Assembly: GCF_001039355.2 (NCBI RefSeq)
Contig: NW_019773559.1
Span: 45,980 to 107,979, forward strand
Direction: 5' to 3'
DNA from: Lingula anatina
Taxonomy: Eukaryota; Brachiopoda; Lingulata; Lingulida; Lingulidae
DNA: 62,000 nucleotides
The notes beneath the pieces are model-generated. The model had not been told where the DNA came from. It searched no databases and worked only from the letters and a program-made list of their open reading frames with translations. Position numbers and translations under genes: made by a program. The stretch's first letter is position 1. Each line of letters starts with the position of its first letter. Positions 32,719 to 45,257 of the stretch are shown one piece after another.

Positions 32719-34569
32719 CCTGTTTGTACCTCTGCCTGGAAATACTATTAAAAGTTCTATTATAATGAGTTATAATGCCGTTGAGCTTAACCGTTATGAT
32801 ATTCAATTTAAGGTGATAAACATGATTGTACTTGGTTTGAATGAAAACACACATGAAAAGACTCACCAATTCCAAAGAATCAAAAAGACACAATGGTCTT
32901 GCTTGTCGTCTTCGTCTTGTCTTCCCAGACTGTTATGTCGGGAATACGGCACGATGTGTCCACCCAGACCCGTGGACAATTAGGCGTGCACACAAAGTAA
33001 ACGAATATGGACGTTTGCAGAGTAAACTAACCCGCAAAACTGACAGAGAACAGGATCTTGCTTTTAGAGTTGGGGTGTGGGTTTAGGGTTGGGGGGGGGG
33101 CATGGAAACATGATAATATTTTGGCCAACAGTAGTCGAGCAATATTGAAATTACATTTAAGACACAGGGGGGAGAATCGCTTGTTTTTATCTCGGTTTGC
33201 TTATCAGACTACAATTTAGGATGGATCGAGGGCACTGCACGTTGTTTTCTATGTCCCTCACCCGGAAACTGTACAAGGGCATTCCTTGTTTAAGGCCAGT
33301 GTGTGTGTGAGTGTATAACCACTGCCACCCTCCCCATTTACTCCTATATGTCGTATTATTGTCCTTGATCATTATACAACATTTAAACTGAATGCGCTGT
33401 TGACATTGATGCTAATCTGTATACAATGTACATATACACGCCCTTTATTGTTATGTTGTTTATTTATGTGCACACGAAGGAAAAACCCGAAAATAAGATC
33501 ATAGATTTTATGAGGCCAAAACAGGAGAAAGAGCATACAGGTAGGCATAAATGGCGATATTTAAAACCTGCTTAACTTATAAATTATGTGCTATCACAGG
33601 TGGGTATAGGCCTCGAGGTAAGATTTAAAAAAATGAAGTTTATCAATTGAGTTATAATCTCGTAAAACTGGATCCATTTCTGTGACATTTATTGCTATTA
33701 GGTGTTCAGATAAAGGTATAAATTAACTCACACCACAGGTGAAATAATGCAACGACAAATCAGTAGGAAACAATTTTTGTCAGGGTGTTTGATTGCTTAT
33801 ATAGGAAACAAGGGTGTACAGTTTTGGAGGATCCTTGATTACATCAAAAATACAATAAAAATAACATGCATATATATGGAAATTCCTGTGCAAGGGGAAA
33901 CGGCCACATTCACCCCAACATTTATATAATAAAGGCTTAGCAAATAAGTCACGAAGGGACGTAAATTCAATGGTCGTTTCTCACGCAAAAAGTTTCACAT
34001 TATGTTGGATTTAAAGTATACAAGTGGCGAAGACTAAAAGATGTTCCAACACCCTGGAGCTGTAATTAAATATTGACAGTTGGTCCCTCTTGTAATTATG
34101 TTTATACTAATCATTTTATTTATTATATTTCGTTTTCAGATTATTTTTTTAAAAACTCGCACGTTTTCTGATCGAGAAATTGCGTGACACTGAGGTAGTA
34201 GTAGGGGAGATTTGCTGGGAAATAGGTAGGAAGTAAAGCAATAGTATGACTGTTGTATGGGATCCTAAAGTTATCCACGTGAGGCTATATATGGTTTAAA
34301 AGTGTACACGGTTGTTTCATGACGCATACATTTGATGTGACACATATATAGCCAAGTTCAAGCTTCTATTATAATGTTCAGTGTTATTACATATTTTCAC
34401 GTGAACCCTGTTTACAGTAAACTAACAGTCACATCACGCTCGACACAGGCCTACTTACATAATCTTTAGATTCGATACAACAGAATGAAAAGTGATCCTG
34501 GCTGAACAGGATATATTTTTTATCTCCTTGCCTTTTTTATATACAGAAGGTGCTAGGCAATGCGGCTAT

Positions 34570-34772
34570 TAAGGGGGCATTCAGAACAAATTTGATCCGA
34601 GGACTGACAGATCCGCGGATCAAATATGGCCGGACCACTTGAAAGCTTGCCGGACAGCTTAAAGACATTGAATAGATTCCCAGCGGGGGTTACGCGCTAA
34701 GCTTTCAAGTGGGTGAGCCATATTTGACTCGCGGATCTGTTAGTCCACGGAACAAATATGGATGTGGCCTAA
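34570..34772. mobile_element. Fold-back or MITE-like inverted repeat
   Basis: Two 55-base arms, 34594-34648 and 34699-34753, are imperfect reverse complements (both contain CAGATCCGCG, CAAATATGG and CCACTTGAAAGCTT in matching orientation after inversion). They are separated by about 50 bases. The similarity extends weakly outward to about 34570 and 34772. A nested 12-base palindrome GATCCGCGGATC lies in the left arm. No coding potential and no clear target duplication. Confidence 0.6.
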
Positions 34773-35931
34773 GTTTAACCGCTGCAGGGTCTTGTCGTTC
34801 TATAAGTGGACATTTCGACTGAGTATAGGGATGTGATTTTCTTCACTGCTGTGCTTTGAAAAAGCTCGTTTTACCCTAATCTATGTACTAATAAAGACGT
34901 AATTCTATACAAACCTTTTCCAAATTCCGAGCGTCCATAAAATCCCGGCCTATGAAGACTGTTAATTATTCAATATTGCACAGTTTCAATTACCTTAGTT
35001 ATAGTTTTCAGCGTGAACCTCTCAGTATGACGGCAACAAAGGTTCGTTTGTTTCTTCTTACACCTGAGTTTCGTTTCGCCCTCTTTTGGTGACAAACGTA
35101 ACAGATTGATGGCAGAACTTAGATCTTCCTCTAGACAGTCATTATTTCGAAGCTGCGGGAGGTTTCAGGTTCAAGGAACACACTTTAATTTTTTCTTCGG
35201 GGAAAGAGAAATGTTTGTTTGAAAAAAAAGGAATGGGACTGACATGCATTACATGACCTAAATATGCTACTGTCACCCATAAGGATGAGATACAACGCTG
35301 CATTTTTCACCAACAAGGCACCCTGGGCTTCAGAGATTACTTGAAACAAACCACTACACTTGCATACACTTGTCGTTTCAAGCCCCTTGGTGTGCCTTGG
35401 CTGCCTTGTTCCAAGTGTCCCATAAATTAATGTCCCCGTTTTAGTATGCATGGAAAAGCTCACTAAATGCGCACTTAGATCGAGACATTTGATAACTCAT
35501 CTGGATCATATTTTAGGGGAATATTTGGAATGAAGAGAAACAAGACAAGTATGTGTGTGTATGTATTATTTTGCGTGCACTTTCAGTTTTTACGTACGAA
35601 AAAGACCAAATGTCAAGACTAACCTTCTCCTCAGCGTAATTTCAGCTTAGGAGTTAAAAGAGAGATAAGTATTGAAAACATGGACAACATTTGTATTGAT
35701 GTATTTAATGTAGAAAAAACCTCTGACAAAATATAACTATATACATATATGCAATCAGCCCTTCTGTTCTAGAAAGAGTTAAACTAAACAACAAAATGTT
35801 TGTTGCATAAAATGTATTTTCTAAGGTTTGGAATGGTTCACAAAAGGCACAAAACAGAATGCCAGTTAACTAAGTCACCGGCTGTAACCTTCTGTACTCC
35901 TCCTATTGTTTAACGTTATTGTTATTATCGG

Positions 35932-35953
35932 TGTGTGTGTGTGTGTGTGTGTG
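35932..35953. repeat. (GT)n microsatellite
   Basis: Short GT dinucleotide run in the A-B intergenic region. Confidence 0.8.
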
Positions 35954-36816
35954 CGTGCACGTGCTCATTATTAAAAGACCTAATAGTATATCCTGTAACC
36001 GTAATAGCATATCCTCTATATCATATTACAAATTGTCAAAAACAAAATGTTTGCAGATAGAAACGACTGGGTGATATGCATATGGTGATAGAATATCGAT
36101 TTACTAAGGTTATGTACATCTAAATTATATGTGGCTCAGAGTGGTAATGGAGCCGTGCAGAAGGGGATAAAGAAGACGAGAAGAAGGAGGAAGGTTTGGC
36201 CTTAACACTACAGTGTTACAAATTCACTGATTTGTTTGTCTAAAGACTAAACGTAAAACCTGAAGTATTTCAAAAGAATCATTTTATGAGGTATACTCTT
36301 AAGTCAACTTCCAAGAAGAATGACAATGGCTCCAACTAACCCTAAGAGAAAAAAGTGGGGGCGTTTGGTGCTTTAAGTATGACAATAAATATTCATTTAC
36401 AATTAAATCTATAACTTGAAAAATAAAAAGTAGTTTCTTTTTTATCTAACAAAAATATAAATACATTTAAAATCTCTATCTAATGCACGGGAGGGACAGT
36501 AATAGACCACACATTAAGTAACCTTTGTATTGAAATGGGTGCGTTGGAATTTAAGGATATCGCATACATCTTCACAATAGGAATTTCAAAAACCTTTATC
36601 AGGCTACATGTACATGTAGAACATATTCATAATTTGAATGATGTTTTTTAAATAAAAAACTCCCCTGTGCATTCTATTCAATCTTTTTTTGTGTGAGATG
36701 AATATGTGCAATTCACTGGCATGTGAATAAAGTTTAAAACGTCAACATCTTCGATCATATAAAAGTCATCTTTAAATCTGATATAAAAAAAAATATTTTA
36801 AGTCTGTATCTGTTGC

Positions 36817-39485
36817 TCAAGGACAGGTGCAGTTCAAAAGAGGTGCCACAGTTGTGTTTGGTAAGATTGTGGTAGTTGAGATAATTGTCGCATTCTGCAT
36901 GAATGCTGGCAGCACATCCAGCTGAAACCACGCCGTGCCCCACGTGTTCAGGGCCAGTGCCACCACACCAAGACATATGATGTTCATTCCGATACCCGCA
37001 AGGACCTGAAAATATATAAAACGTTAAAATAAGATCATGCATAACTTCTACTGTTGAATATACAAATTTGAGGTCTGAAAACCGATGCGTCATACTGCTA
37101 TTCTGTGTGGCATGTATAAACGGAACTCCCTGATAATATCTTGTATAATATTTTAGTCATCGTATCTTAAAATATTAATCCACTGAGGTGTCATGAGTTT
37201 GTTAAAACAAACGCAATGTGTTGAAGGAGACAGCTGTGACGTGTAAGATATGACTGACACAGTGGTTTTATGAAGACAGATGCAATGTGTTAGATGTGAC
37301 AGATTGTGTTTTAGATGTGAAATTTGTGCTCCATTAATAAGAGCCGTGTTGTGTTAGCTGGGGCAGTGACAGGGTGTGAAATGGGGGAATGTTAGGCTAC
37401 GTGTGTTATACAAGGTATGTAGTGTTCTGTGTGTAAAAGTACGTCATCTCTTACCATGTCCACCACTCTGAGCGCCCCGTACGCAAACACAATAGCATTC
37501 GGCGGTGTGGCAACCGGCAACATGAAGGCAAAAGATGTCGCCAGTGTCGTCGGTAGTATGAGATACAGGGGGTGTACTCCTATGGCTATAGCCTGTATAT
37601 AAATGGGATATATGATAAACCTCTCTGAAGAAATAAATGTGAAGATTTTTCTTAGTGTATTCAAACATTCATATCCAAACAAATTTTATAATGCAAATTC
37701 TTAGTGATCAGTAGGCCTATTTATTTTTTTCTTATCTTTTTCTTATCTTATACAAAGTCACCCACCAGGTCTCCAATGATAGGTATAAGTAAGGTGGCGG
37801 TGGCCGTGTTGCTGGTCACTTCTGTGGCACCTGCGATCACCGCAGCTATAACGAAGGCCATCGCTGCTGGGTTGATATCTCCGAAGCCCTCAAATGCTTT
37901 CCCAACGAGGTTAGAGAGTCCCGATTGCTAGGGAAGTAAATATCTTTATTTTAATATAATTGATTCTTCCTTCTGTTTGAGCAGGACTCGATAAGGGGAG
38001 GGGGGGGGGTATGCATGAAGCATACAAGCAAAACGAAATAATTTGGTCCTACGGGGAGGCGGAACCCCCACAATCTTTTGCCTTCGTCATTGAAGCTCCC
38101 CATACTAAGCCGCGCGACGCAGGACCCCCTTCCTACACACATACACACAAAGGTTACCATTTCTGCTCCCTTCTTTAGCATCTTCATATCCTACCTGAGC
38201 GGAGTCCGCCAAAGCAAAGCCTCCACCCAGCAGAATGACCACCCCCCACGGGAAATTCTTCTCCACCGTTTTCCAGTCTAGAAGAGCAGGGCTAGGACCG
38301 GGCTTTTTCTGGTCTGGAACAAGAGGAGGAAATTGCGAGGAAAGGACCATAAAGTAACCAAGGCAACTATTCTGAATTCGAACAAAGCGTTTCATTACAC
38401 TTTGAATAGTATTTTAAAAATCTTTTCAAATAAAAACAAAGATCAAATATCCACTTCAAAGAGACACAAATATTAAACAACACAGGACAGCGGTAGTACA
38501 AAAACAGTGCTTATAAAGAACAATGTACAGTATAGATAATATAACTGCAGAACCATGCGACAGCATTTCAGGGCAACTTGAAACTGGTACAGCGCAATAT
38601 AAAGGCAAAGCCGACCAATTTTATATTAGGTGAAATAGATAGGCTGCACAAATTGCTTACCTTTCTTTCCGGAGAAGCACCACAGTCCTTTGGCTGGCAA
38701 CATGAATAGAAGGAGCGCAACTAAGATGGCTGGGGTTGCGTCAGACACATACCTTTAAAACAAACACGAATATTTGATTTTTAATTATTATATGGTTTAT
38801 TATCTATTTATACACTGTTGCCAAAAATTATGAAATTTGAGAGTACCTTGTTCTTATTTCATATAATATTTATTCGTATGGTACGCAAACCGAAAAGTAA
38901 AGCAATTACATAACAAAAAATACATAGGTAAACATTAATATTTCTTATATTATAGTCTTGCCCTTTGAAATAAACGTACTTGGCTTTGAACAGGCTTCCC
39001 CAACCGTCCACTTGACCAGGAGCACGTGACAACCACAGGGCAGCGAGGATCACAAACATGATCAGCAGTATCAATTCAGCAAGTCTGAAAGGATTGCAAA
39101 GATTTTCCATTGTCACTGTTTATTCATTTGGAGTGTAAGGTGCATGCTACTTGAAAAGTGAGAAAGTTAGCCTTGCCTTTGAATTGTAAAATGTTTTAAA
39201 AATTTCTGTAAGATGTTAAATGTAAAAGAAAAGAAAGCATAGTGATTTTTTTAAATACAGAACAAGTGTGTTAGCGGTGCGTGTCCACTTACGTCAATCT
39301 GCCCATTTTCTGCCACTCTTTCCGTATCACGGACTTTACCCTTTTCTGTTGGTCTTTCTCATCTGCCCTGGAATATCGTGGAAAAATCATGTGAAAACTA
39401 TCATAGTGCACCTTGACTATGGATGAAAACGAATGAGTGAATGAAAGATCGTAAGGCACCTGATATTTATTTCAATTCTCTCTCA

Positions 39486-39529
<44 letters not shown>

Positions 39530-42500
39530 TCTACATCTCTTTCTTAACTTACTTTTGCGGGGTATCCCCTGTACCCATCTCGTAGCTCTTATCTCTAGAT
39601 TGCCGCTTGCAGCCCCTGGTCATAATGAGAATATCGATTCGATTACCGTTGCTTTAAAGCATAAAGCAGCGTGATATACTTTTTTATGTAACAATCCATT
39701 TCTGTATCTTTCAGTGCTGTTAACATTACTACCAAGTGCTGTGCGTAGTTTACTTGCAAGAATAAATCTCCTTTAACATATATCAGTTGTTATATCCTCA
39801 AAATGTGAAAAAATTAACTTCACAATCATGTTGCCCATTCTGCTCTGTCCTAACCCCTCTCCTATCGAAAAATAAGACGTTTAACATCACTGCTACTTAC
39901 CCGATCCTGCATAAGAAAAGCAATTGTAACCACAACCAGGCTATGACAAGGCAGATCACAGATATAGGTAGAGCAAACACCATCCACGAACCAAATGTAA
40001 CCTTCGTGTTAGTGTTGTCGTTGTATTTTTCGAAAAGTCTGGAAAACGAAAAGATGTGGATGTTTTAGTCTGTTGAAATGGAGATTTGACACCAGTTTTG
40101 AGAGCAAAAGTGAGACAGCAAACATACGACAAACAAAAAAGTCAGAAAAATGGAATTAAAATGGGGAGATAGGCCTATATATATATTGTAAAATTATTGA
40201 TTGAAGAAAATAAAGATGTAAAAATATGAGAAGGGGAAAGAGCAAAAAAAAAAAAAAAAAAAGTCAGCAATAAAGAAAAAGAGGTAAAGGGGCAAGAAAT
40301 CCAAACTTACATGTCTATCTGTCCCTTCATCACAAGATTCGGTGGGGTACCAGTTAGTGTGGCTATTCCACCAATACTTGCCGCATAGGCTATACACAGG
40401 TACATGCCTTTACACAGCTTACTGTAGGCAGGATCCTCCGGCTCATCGGATTCATCTGATACCAAAGTAGCCTTACTGCCGCTAACCTTGTTGCCTTCAA
40501 TGTGATTAGTGCTGCCACCTACTGAGGGGCTAGGGGTGATTTCGCCATTATTTTCCTTAGATCTAGAATAGACGTACATGCAGTATTATGGCGTTGTTAT
40601 CAAAGTAAGTATAGTTTACTAATACTGATTGACATCATTTGACAACCTTTGCTCAGTTAGCTTCTTTTATTTACACTTAAGTTAAACTTCTTTATCTTCA
40701 TTATGTACAATACTAGTAAACCTCCTTTACATTTAGTTTGTAAAAATAAAAGAATAATAAACGCAAAACTACAAATGTACACTTCTAAAATGATTGCTGG
40801 TGTAACTTAATATATAAATGCATACAGTGTTTGAATTATTATGGAAATATTATAGCATATATACGTTACCATGGAAATACTGCCAGGTATAGAGTACATG
40901 TTCCGAGAATTTACTAATTACTTCAGATCCGTCCGCGATTAAAAACAATTGTCTTCAGTGTAAGCATCTTAACCATATTTGGCGCTTATATACAAGTATT
41001 TACTGTATGCTTTCTAACTTTTAAAAAACTTACTCGTCGGGTTCAGTGAACGTAGTAACAGCCTGCCCATTGTCGTATTCCATTGCAGGGTTATCATAAC
41101 CTGTAAAATAATGACCTAGCTATCGTTACTAGCACCTTTAACATAAGATTGATTACTTACATAAATCAAACAACCCTGATGAGACAGCTTGCTTTATATT
41201 AGCAACTATAAAAATATATGAATGCTTAAAAGTACTTGTAGACACCTATTTTATTATTATTTTTTTTTACATTATGCAAATTTTTCTTTAACTTTAGAAC
41301 TCTATCTTGGCATTTTGTCGTTCAAATTTTCCGATTAAATAAAAAAAGTTATAATAATAAAATAAAATAAAATAAAAAGAAATGTGTCATCTAACCAGTG
41401 TTAATTTAAAAAACAGCATGTATAAACCAAACCACTACAGGTAGGTTAGCCAATAGCACGGCGTTCTGTTTATACCTGAGGAGCGATGCTCTTTCTCCTC
41501 GGTATCCTCAGCAGTGGTTTCCCTAAGCTGCATCAGTACAGCTTGAACTATAGGAACCATCATGGCCGCCGTAGCTGTATTGCTGATCCACATTGATAAG
41601 AACCAAGTAGGGAGCATGAACCCCAACATAAGCCTGGTTCAGAGATAAAAGCAAATCCAATCAATTTTATTTATCATAGAAGTATGATTACCCTGCCATT
41701 ATAGTGGGTGGGCATTTGTTACCGTATTTTAAAAAACTGAAACTGTTTGCTCTATCTTTTCGCATGTCTTTCAGAAAACAACTTTAAAAGTGCTAATTTT
41801 ATTCAAAATACCGTTTTGAGCAATCTCTCTAGAAGCAAAACAATATATACTGAACAAAAATATAAACGCACGAAACTAAAATGGTCAGTTGCAATGGATA
41901 ACCATGAAATATGCCCAGGTTGATGGTTTATTTGTGAACTGATGGATTTGTTTTGATCAATTACAGTGGTCCGGTTTCACTTGGCCGCTCCCCGTGAGTA
42001 TTCTCAAAGGTTCAGTTTTTACACCCATAAGAATAATGGAGCATGACGGAGTAGAGGTCAATCTGCAAGACCAATACACAGACACTCTTTACCGTCTAGG
42101 CAATAAAAGGACACACCAAAATGTGTATTTCTGCCACTTGTCAACATGCCACAGACAACTGGAACCATGAGGGAGCATGCCATCAGCATGCTCAATGCTG
42201 GCTTGTCAATAACAGAAGTTGCAGCATGTCTGAATGTGCATCATTCCACTGTCAGCCGTCTGGGAACACGCTTCAGAGACACTGGTAGCATTAGGAACCA
42301 CCCTCATGCATCATGTCGCCCAACAAACACCTGTGGAATGTTCTGGATCAGAGTTTTCAGCCATTATGTTCCAGCTCTCGAAAATGTTCGCCAACTGCAA
42401 GAAGCACTCCAGGAGGAATGGGATAATATCCATTAGGCCTCTATTGACAAATCAGTGATGTCCATGCGCCGCTGGTGTACTGCTCTGCACAAATTTAATG

Positions 42501-43197
42501 GTGTCTGTGAACTCAGGATGTTGACCCCCATGGTGTATTTGATGCCCTAACTCTTGGACTATGCTTTAAACTTCCCCTAAGGCTCTCAAAGTGATGTCTA
42601 TTTGTCGAGAAAAAAATATGCTGTTATTTTTGGCTATATACTCTAGTTCCATATATGAAAATATATCTACATATTCTTTCGTGCGTTTATATTTTTGTTC
42701 AGTATATCTGCGAAGAAAAAATTCTGTTTGATACCCCTTCTTAAATCGAGATTCCACGCCAGATGAAAATGAAGATGTCTTTCTATTTAGCCAACAAAGG
42801 CATTGAAGTATTTGATCTATAAAACAGTTACGAACGCCAATAAGAGGCGCTGAGTGTTCTACAATGGTAACAGTCTTACCACCGTGGCGTTGTTCCCACT
42901 ATCATGAGCACCCCTAACGCAATGCGGCGGTGGAGATTCCACTTTTCAATTGCGACAGCCACCATGAGCCCTCCAACAAATAGCATGTTAGTGTCCTGTA
43001 ACGAACACCAAGAGTATATTTAGTTCAAATGATTCTTGCTGTAGTTTAGAAAGGAATTTTCATGTAAGATATTTATCTTGCTTGTTGAAGATAAGGAATA
43101 TATATTTGAATGTTGCTCAAACAGGAAAGATCAAACGGTGTTTCAAAGTCTTGAACATAAGGACACAGCGTACATATTCACACACATATACACACAA

Positions 43198-43237
<40 letters not shown>

Positions 43238-43731
43238 TCATTTTACAGAAACACACAGTTTGCTGACCTTAAGGTACTGTGAGCACACTCTAGCCGAAGT
43301 ACTGACAGAGAAAATTGGCATGAAAACTACGGGGAAGAGCGCTGTGGCGGCCAGAGGAATCACTTCTGTCATCCAAAACACTGCCATAATGGCCAGGATG
43401 TAGGCACAGTTCGCTTCCCGCCAGTACTGAAACAAGAGGTATATCTTATTACTTACAGTTTGTCCCATGCTTAATTTTACTCTGAACTAAAAATTAAATT
43501 TTATTAATATACGAGGTAGATTTTTCAATCATTTTTCAATTATTTTTCAATATTTTCCAACATTATTAAAGATAATATTTTTACGTTTTGAAAGAAGTAT
43601 TATCTATTACTTACGGTCGGTTCCGCAACGTTGAAGTATATCGGAATTGGTGAAAGAAGTAGCGGTGTAGCTATCATAATAATGGTGGAACGGTACGCCC
43701 ATATAATGGCGCCTATGCTGTATTTTGCCAT
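36817..43731 (-). CDS. SLC13: SLC13-family sodium/carboxylate cotransporter B, complete, 14 coding exons, 628 residues
   Basis: Same transporter family and identical exon plan as A. Exons in transcript order: 43731-43615, 43426-43268, 42995-42880, 41633-41476, 41100-41034, 40562-40311, 40038-39901, 39367-39293, 39084-38980, 38752-38661, 38313-38195, 37927-37766, 37592-37455, 37005-36817; 1887 nt in frame. SNT loops at residues 148-150 ([15 protein letters not shown]) and 505-507. Exon 6 encodes a long Ser/Asp/Glu-rich cytosolic loop (about residues 206-250), longer than in A, and exon 4 ends with seven extra codons. The C-terminal tail has the sequons NAT, NTT and NCT. The ATG exon continues to 43745, where an acceptor shows that a further 5' UTR exon lies upstream. 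Intron 3 carries a Tc1/mariner element absent from copy C. Substrate is not predictable; citrate or dicarboxylate is the family default. Confidence 0.92.
39488..39526. repeat. (CT)n microsatellite
   Basis: CT run in intron 7 of SLC13 B; the matching tract in C (57724-57809) is longer and interrupted. Confidence 0.9.
41846..42706 (+). mobile_element. Tc1/mariner-type element, internally deleted, inserted in SLC13 B intron 3
   Basis: About 857 bp with perfect inverted repeats of 28-30 bases (outer part TACTGAACAAAAATATAAAC) flanked by a duplicated TA. Copy C has the empty site with one TA at about 60129-60132, so the borders are certain. Inside is a transposase remnant (42146-42436). The element lies antisense to the host gene and does not touch an exon. 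Too short for an autonomous element of this group. Confidence 0.93.
42146..42436 (+). pseudogene. Truncated Tc1-like transposase, 96 codons
   Basis: The N-terminus is a helix-turn-helix typical of Tc1 transposases ([20 protein letters not shown], then STVSRL). It then jumps directly to C-terminal sequence resembling the end of the DDE domain (REV-type ending [12 protein letters not shown]). The central catalytic DDE region is missing. A further C-terminal fragment (SMRRWCTAL) follows after a stop codon. It cannot encode active transposase, so the element would need to be mobilised in trans. Confidence 0.8.
43201..43235. repeat. (ACAT)n microsatellite
   Basis: Tetranucleotide repeat in intron 2 of SLC13 B; a shorter allele of the same tract is at 60654-60681 in copy C. 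Confidence 0.9.
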
Positions 43732-45197
43732 GGTGTCTCTTTTTCCTGAAAAAAAAAATATGACAAATCTTTAAAATATTTAAAAGATATTACATTTGAG
43801 ACATGAACATTGCCTTTTTGAATGGAAACACACGTTAGATATTATACAGTCACATAAGCCTATGGTACCCATGGTACAGAATACTCTCATACCTTGTTGT
43901 TCTACTAGACTACCCAAGGTACAGCGTGCAAATAACAGTTGCTAAATTAGCTCAATTCACAGCACTTCACGGAGAACGTCCAACAGACGTTTTCTCTAAG
44001 ATTGTCGTTCCTGAATCGTGTATCCCGTCAGCACATAGAGCACGCGTACTCTGAATGTTTTGTGAATAGCAGTTGTTACTATAATACAGCGAGTGTATTG
44101 CCGTTAAAGGTTGCAATGCTTCTTCCTTTCACATACATGCATTATACTTAGTAAGCTTTTCAAATTTGTAGAGTTAAGGGTATTGTTACCGCATTCCACC
44201 TGGGTTTTAATGCCTTTCATTTGGATCAACATTCGATATATTTTGTTTATTATATGATTAATATAACGCGCTCTATTACATTATGGATGACGTAAAGGCA
44301 ATCTTGTGTAAAAACCAGGCCTACTCTCAATACAGTTCAAGTTCATTAAATTTGATCATGAGTAAATATCTTTGCTTAGCGTCAGAGGGAGGGGCCCAAA
44401 GATTCCCATACAATTTCTTGCTAAGATATCAATTTGGAAACTTTTCATACACACTTGTAAAAACGATGTTAAAGGAAAATATGCAATTTGTCTAAATTTT
44501 GAGGTTTTCAATATTTTGACTGTCAGCTTTTTTTACGTTTATTTAGTAGATAACGAGGCTATTATACGGTACTTACCAAAATTATTTTATCGGAAGCGCA
44601 AATTAATTTTAGCATATCGAAATGATAACACAAATATTTGACAACATGACCAAGAGTTGGACACAATATACAGGGCCACAGACAACCTTTTTTATCCCAT
44701 CCTTTCAGAAAAGCCAATAAATTTGAGTATGACACCTCATACTTTGCGTATCTATTGAACGCAGTGACATTCATAACAGGGAGTAAAAAAAATAAATAAG
44801 TTCTTTTTTTAAACACTGTCACCATGCACTTTCGTGATCCTCGTTTTCCACTGTTTATTTGGACAGGACTCTATTTTTCAGCACACAGTGCTCTGTCCTT
44901 TCATACTCCCTTCTGTCTGACATCTATACCGCAAACAACAATACATGCATAAAATATCGCAGTATTGCGTTTTTTGGTGTGTGTTCAGACAGCTTAACGA
45001 TGATAATGTAGACAGAAAAAATTCATATTGAATGTAATTGACTTTACCCAGGCATTCTGAGTCATGTCCCAGGTTTTTCGTCAATAACAAAGCATGTCAA
45101 GGTGAATGTTTTTTGTATCAGGTAATAGTATATAGTGGAGAACAATGCGCGTGCACTTGTTTACTGCAAGGAGCGAGGCATGGGGCATTAACTGACG

Positions 45198-45198
<1 letters not shown>

Positions 45199-45250
<52 letters not shown>
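45199..45250. repeat. (CT)13(AT)13 compound microsatellite
   Basis: CT run directly joined to an AT run, upstream of SLC13 B. Confidence 0.9.

Positions 45251-45257
<7 letters not shown>

Larger units (their letters stand above)
32736..36512. other. Intergenic DNA between SLC13 A and B
   Basis: Upstream flank of A and downstream flank of B. It should contain A's promoter and a 5' UTR exon, which I cannot place. It also holds a fold-back element (34570-34772) and a GT microsatellite near 35932-35953. Open frames here (up to 92 codons) show no family resemblance. Confidence 0.5.

Noticed and set aside
33060-33110. Telomere-like GTTTAGGGTTGGGG
   Set aside because: Only one TTAGGG unit beside a G run; not an array.
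43185-43240. Regular direct repeats that might suggest a CRISPR array
   Set aside because: A simple ACAT microsatellite without spacers in a eukaryotic intron.
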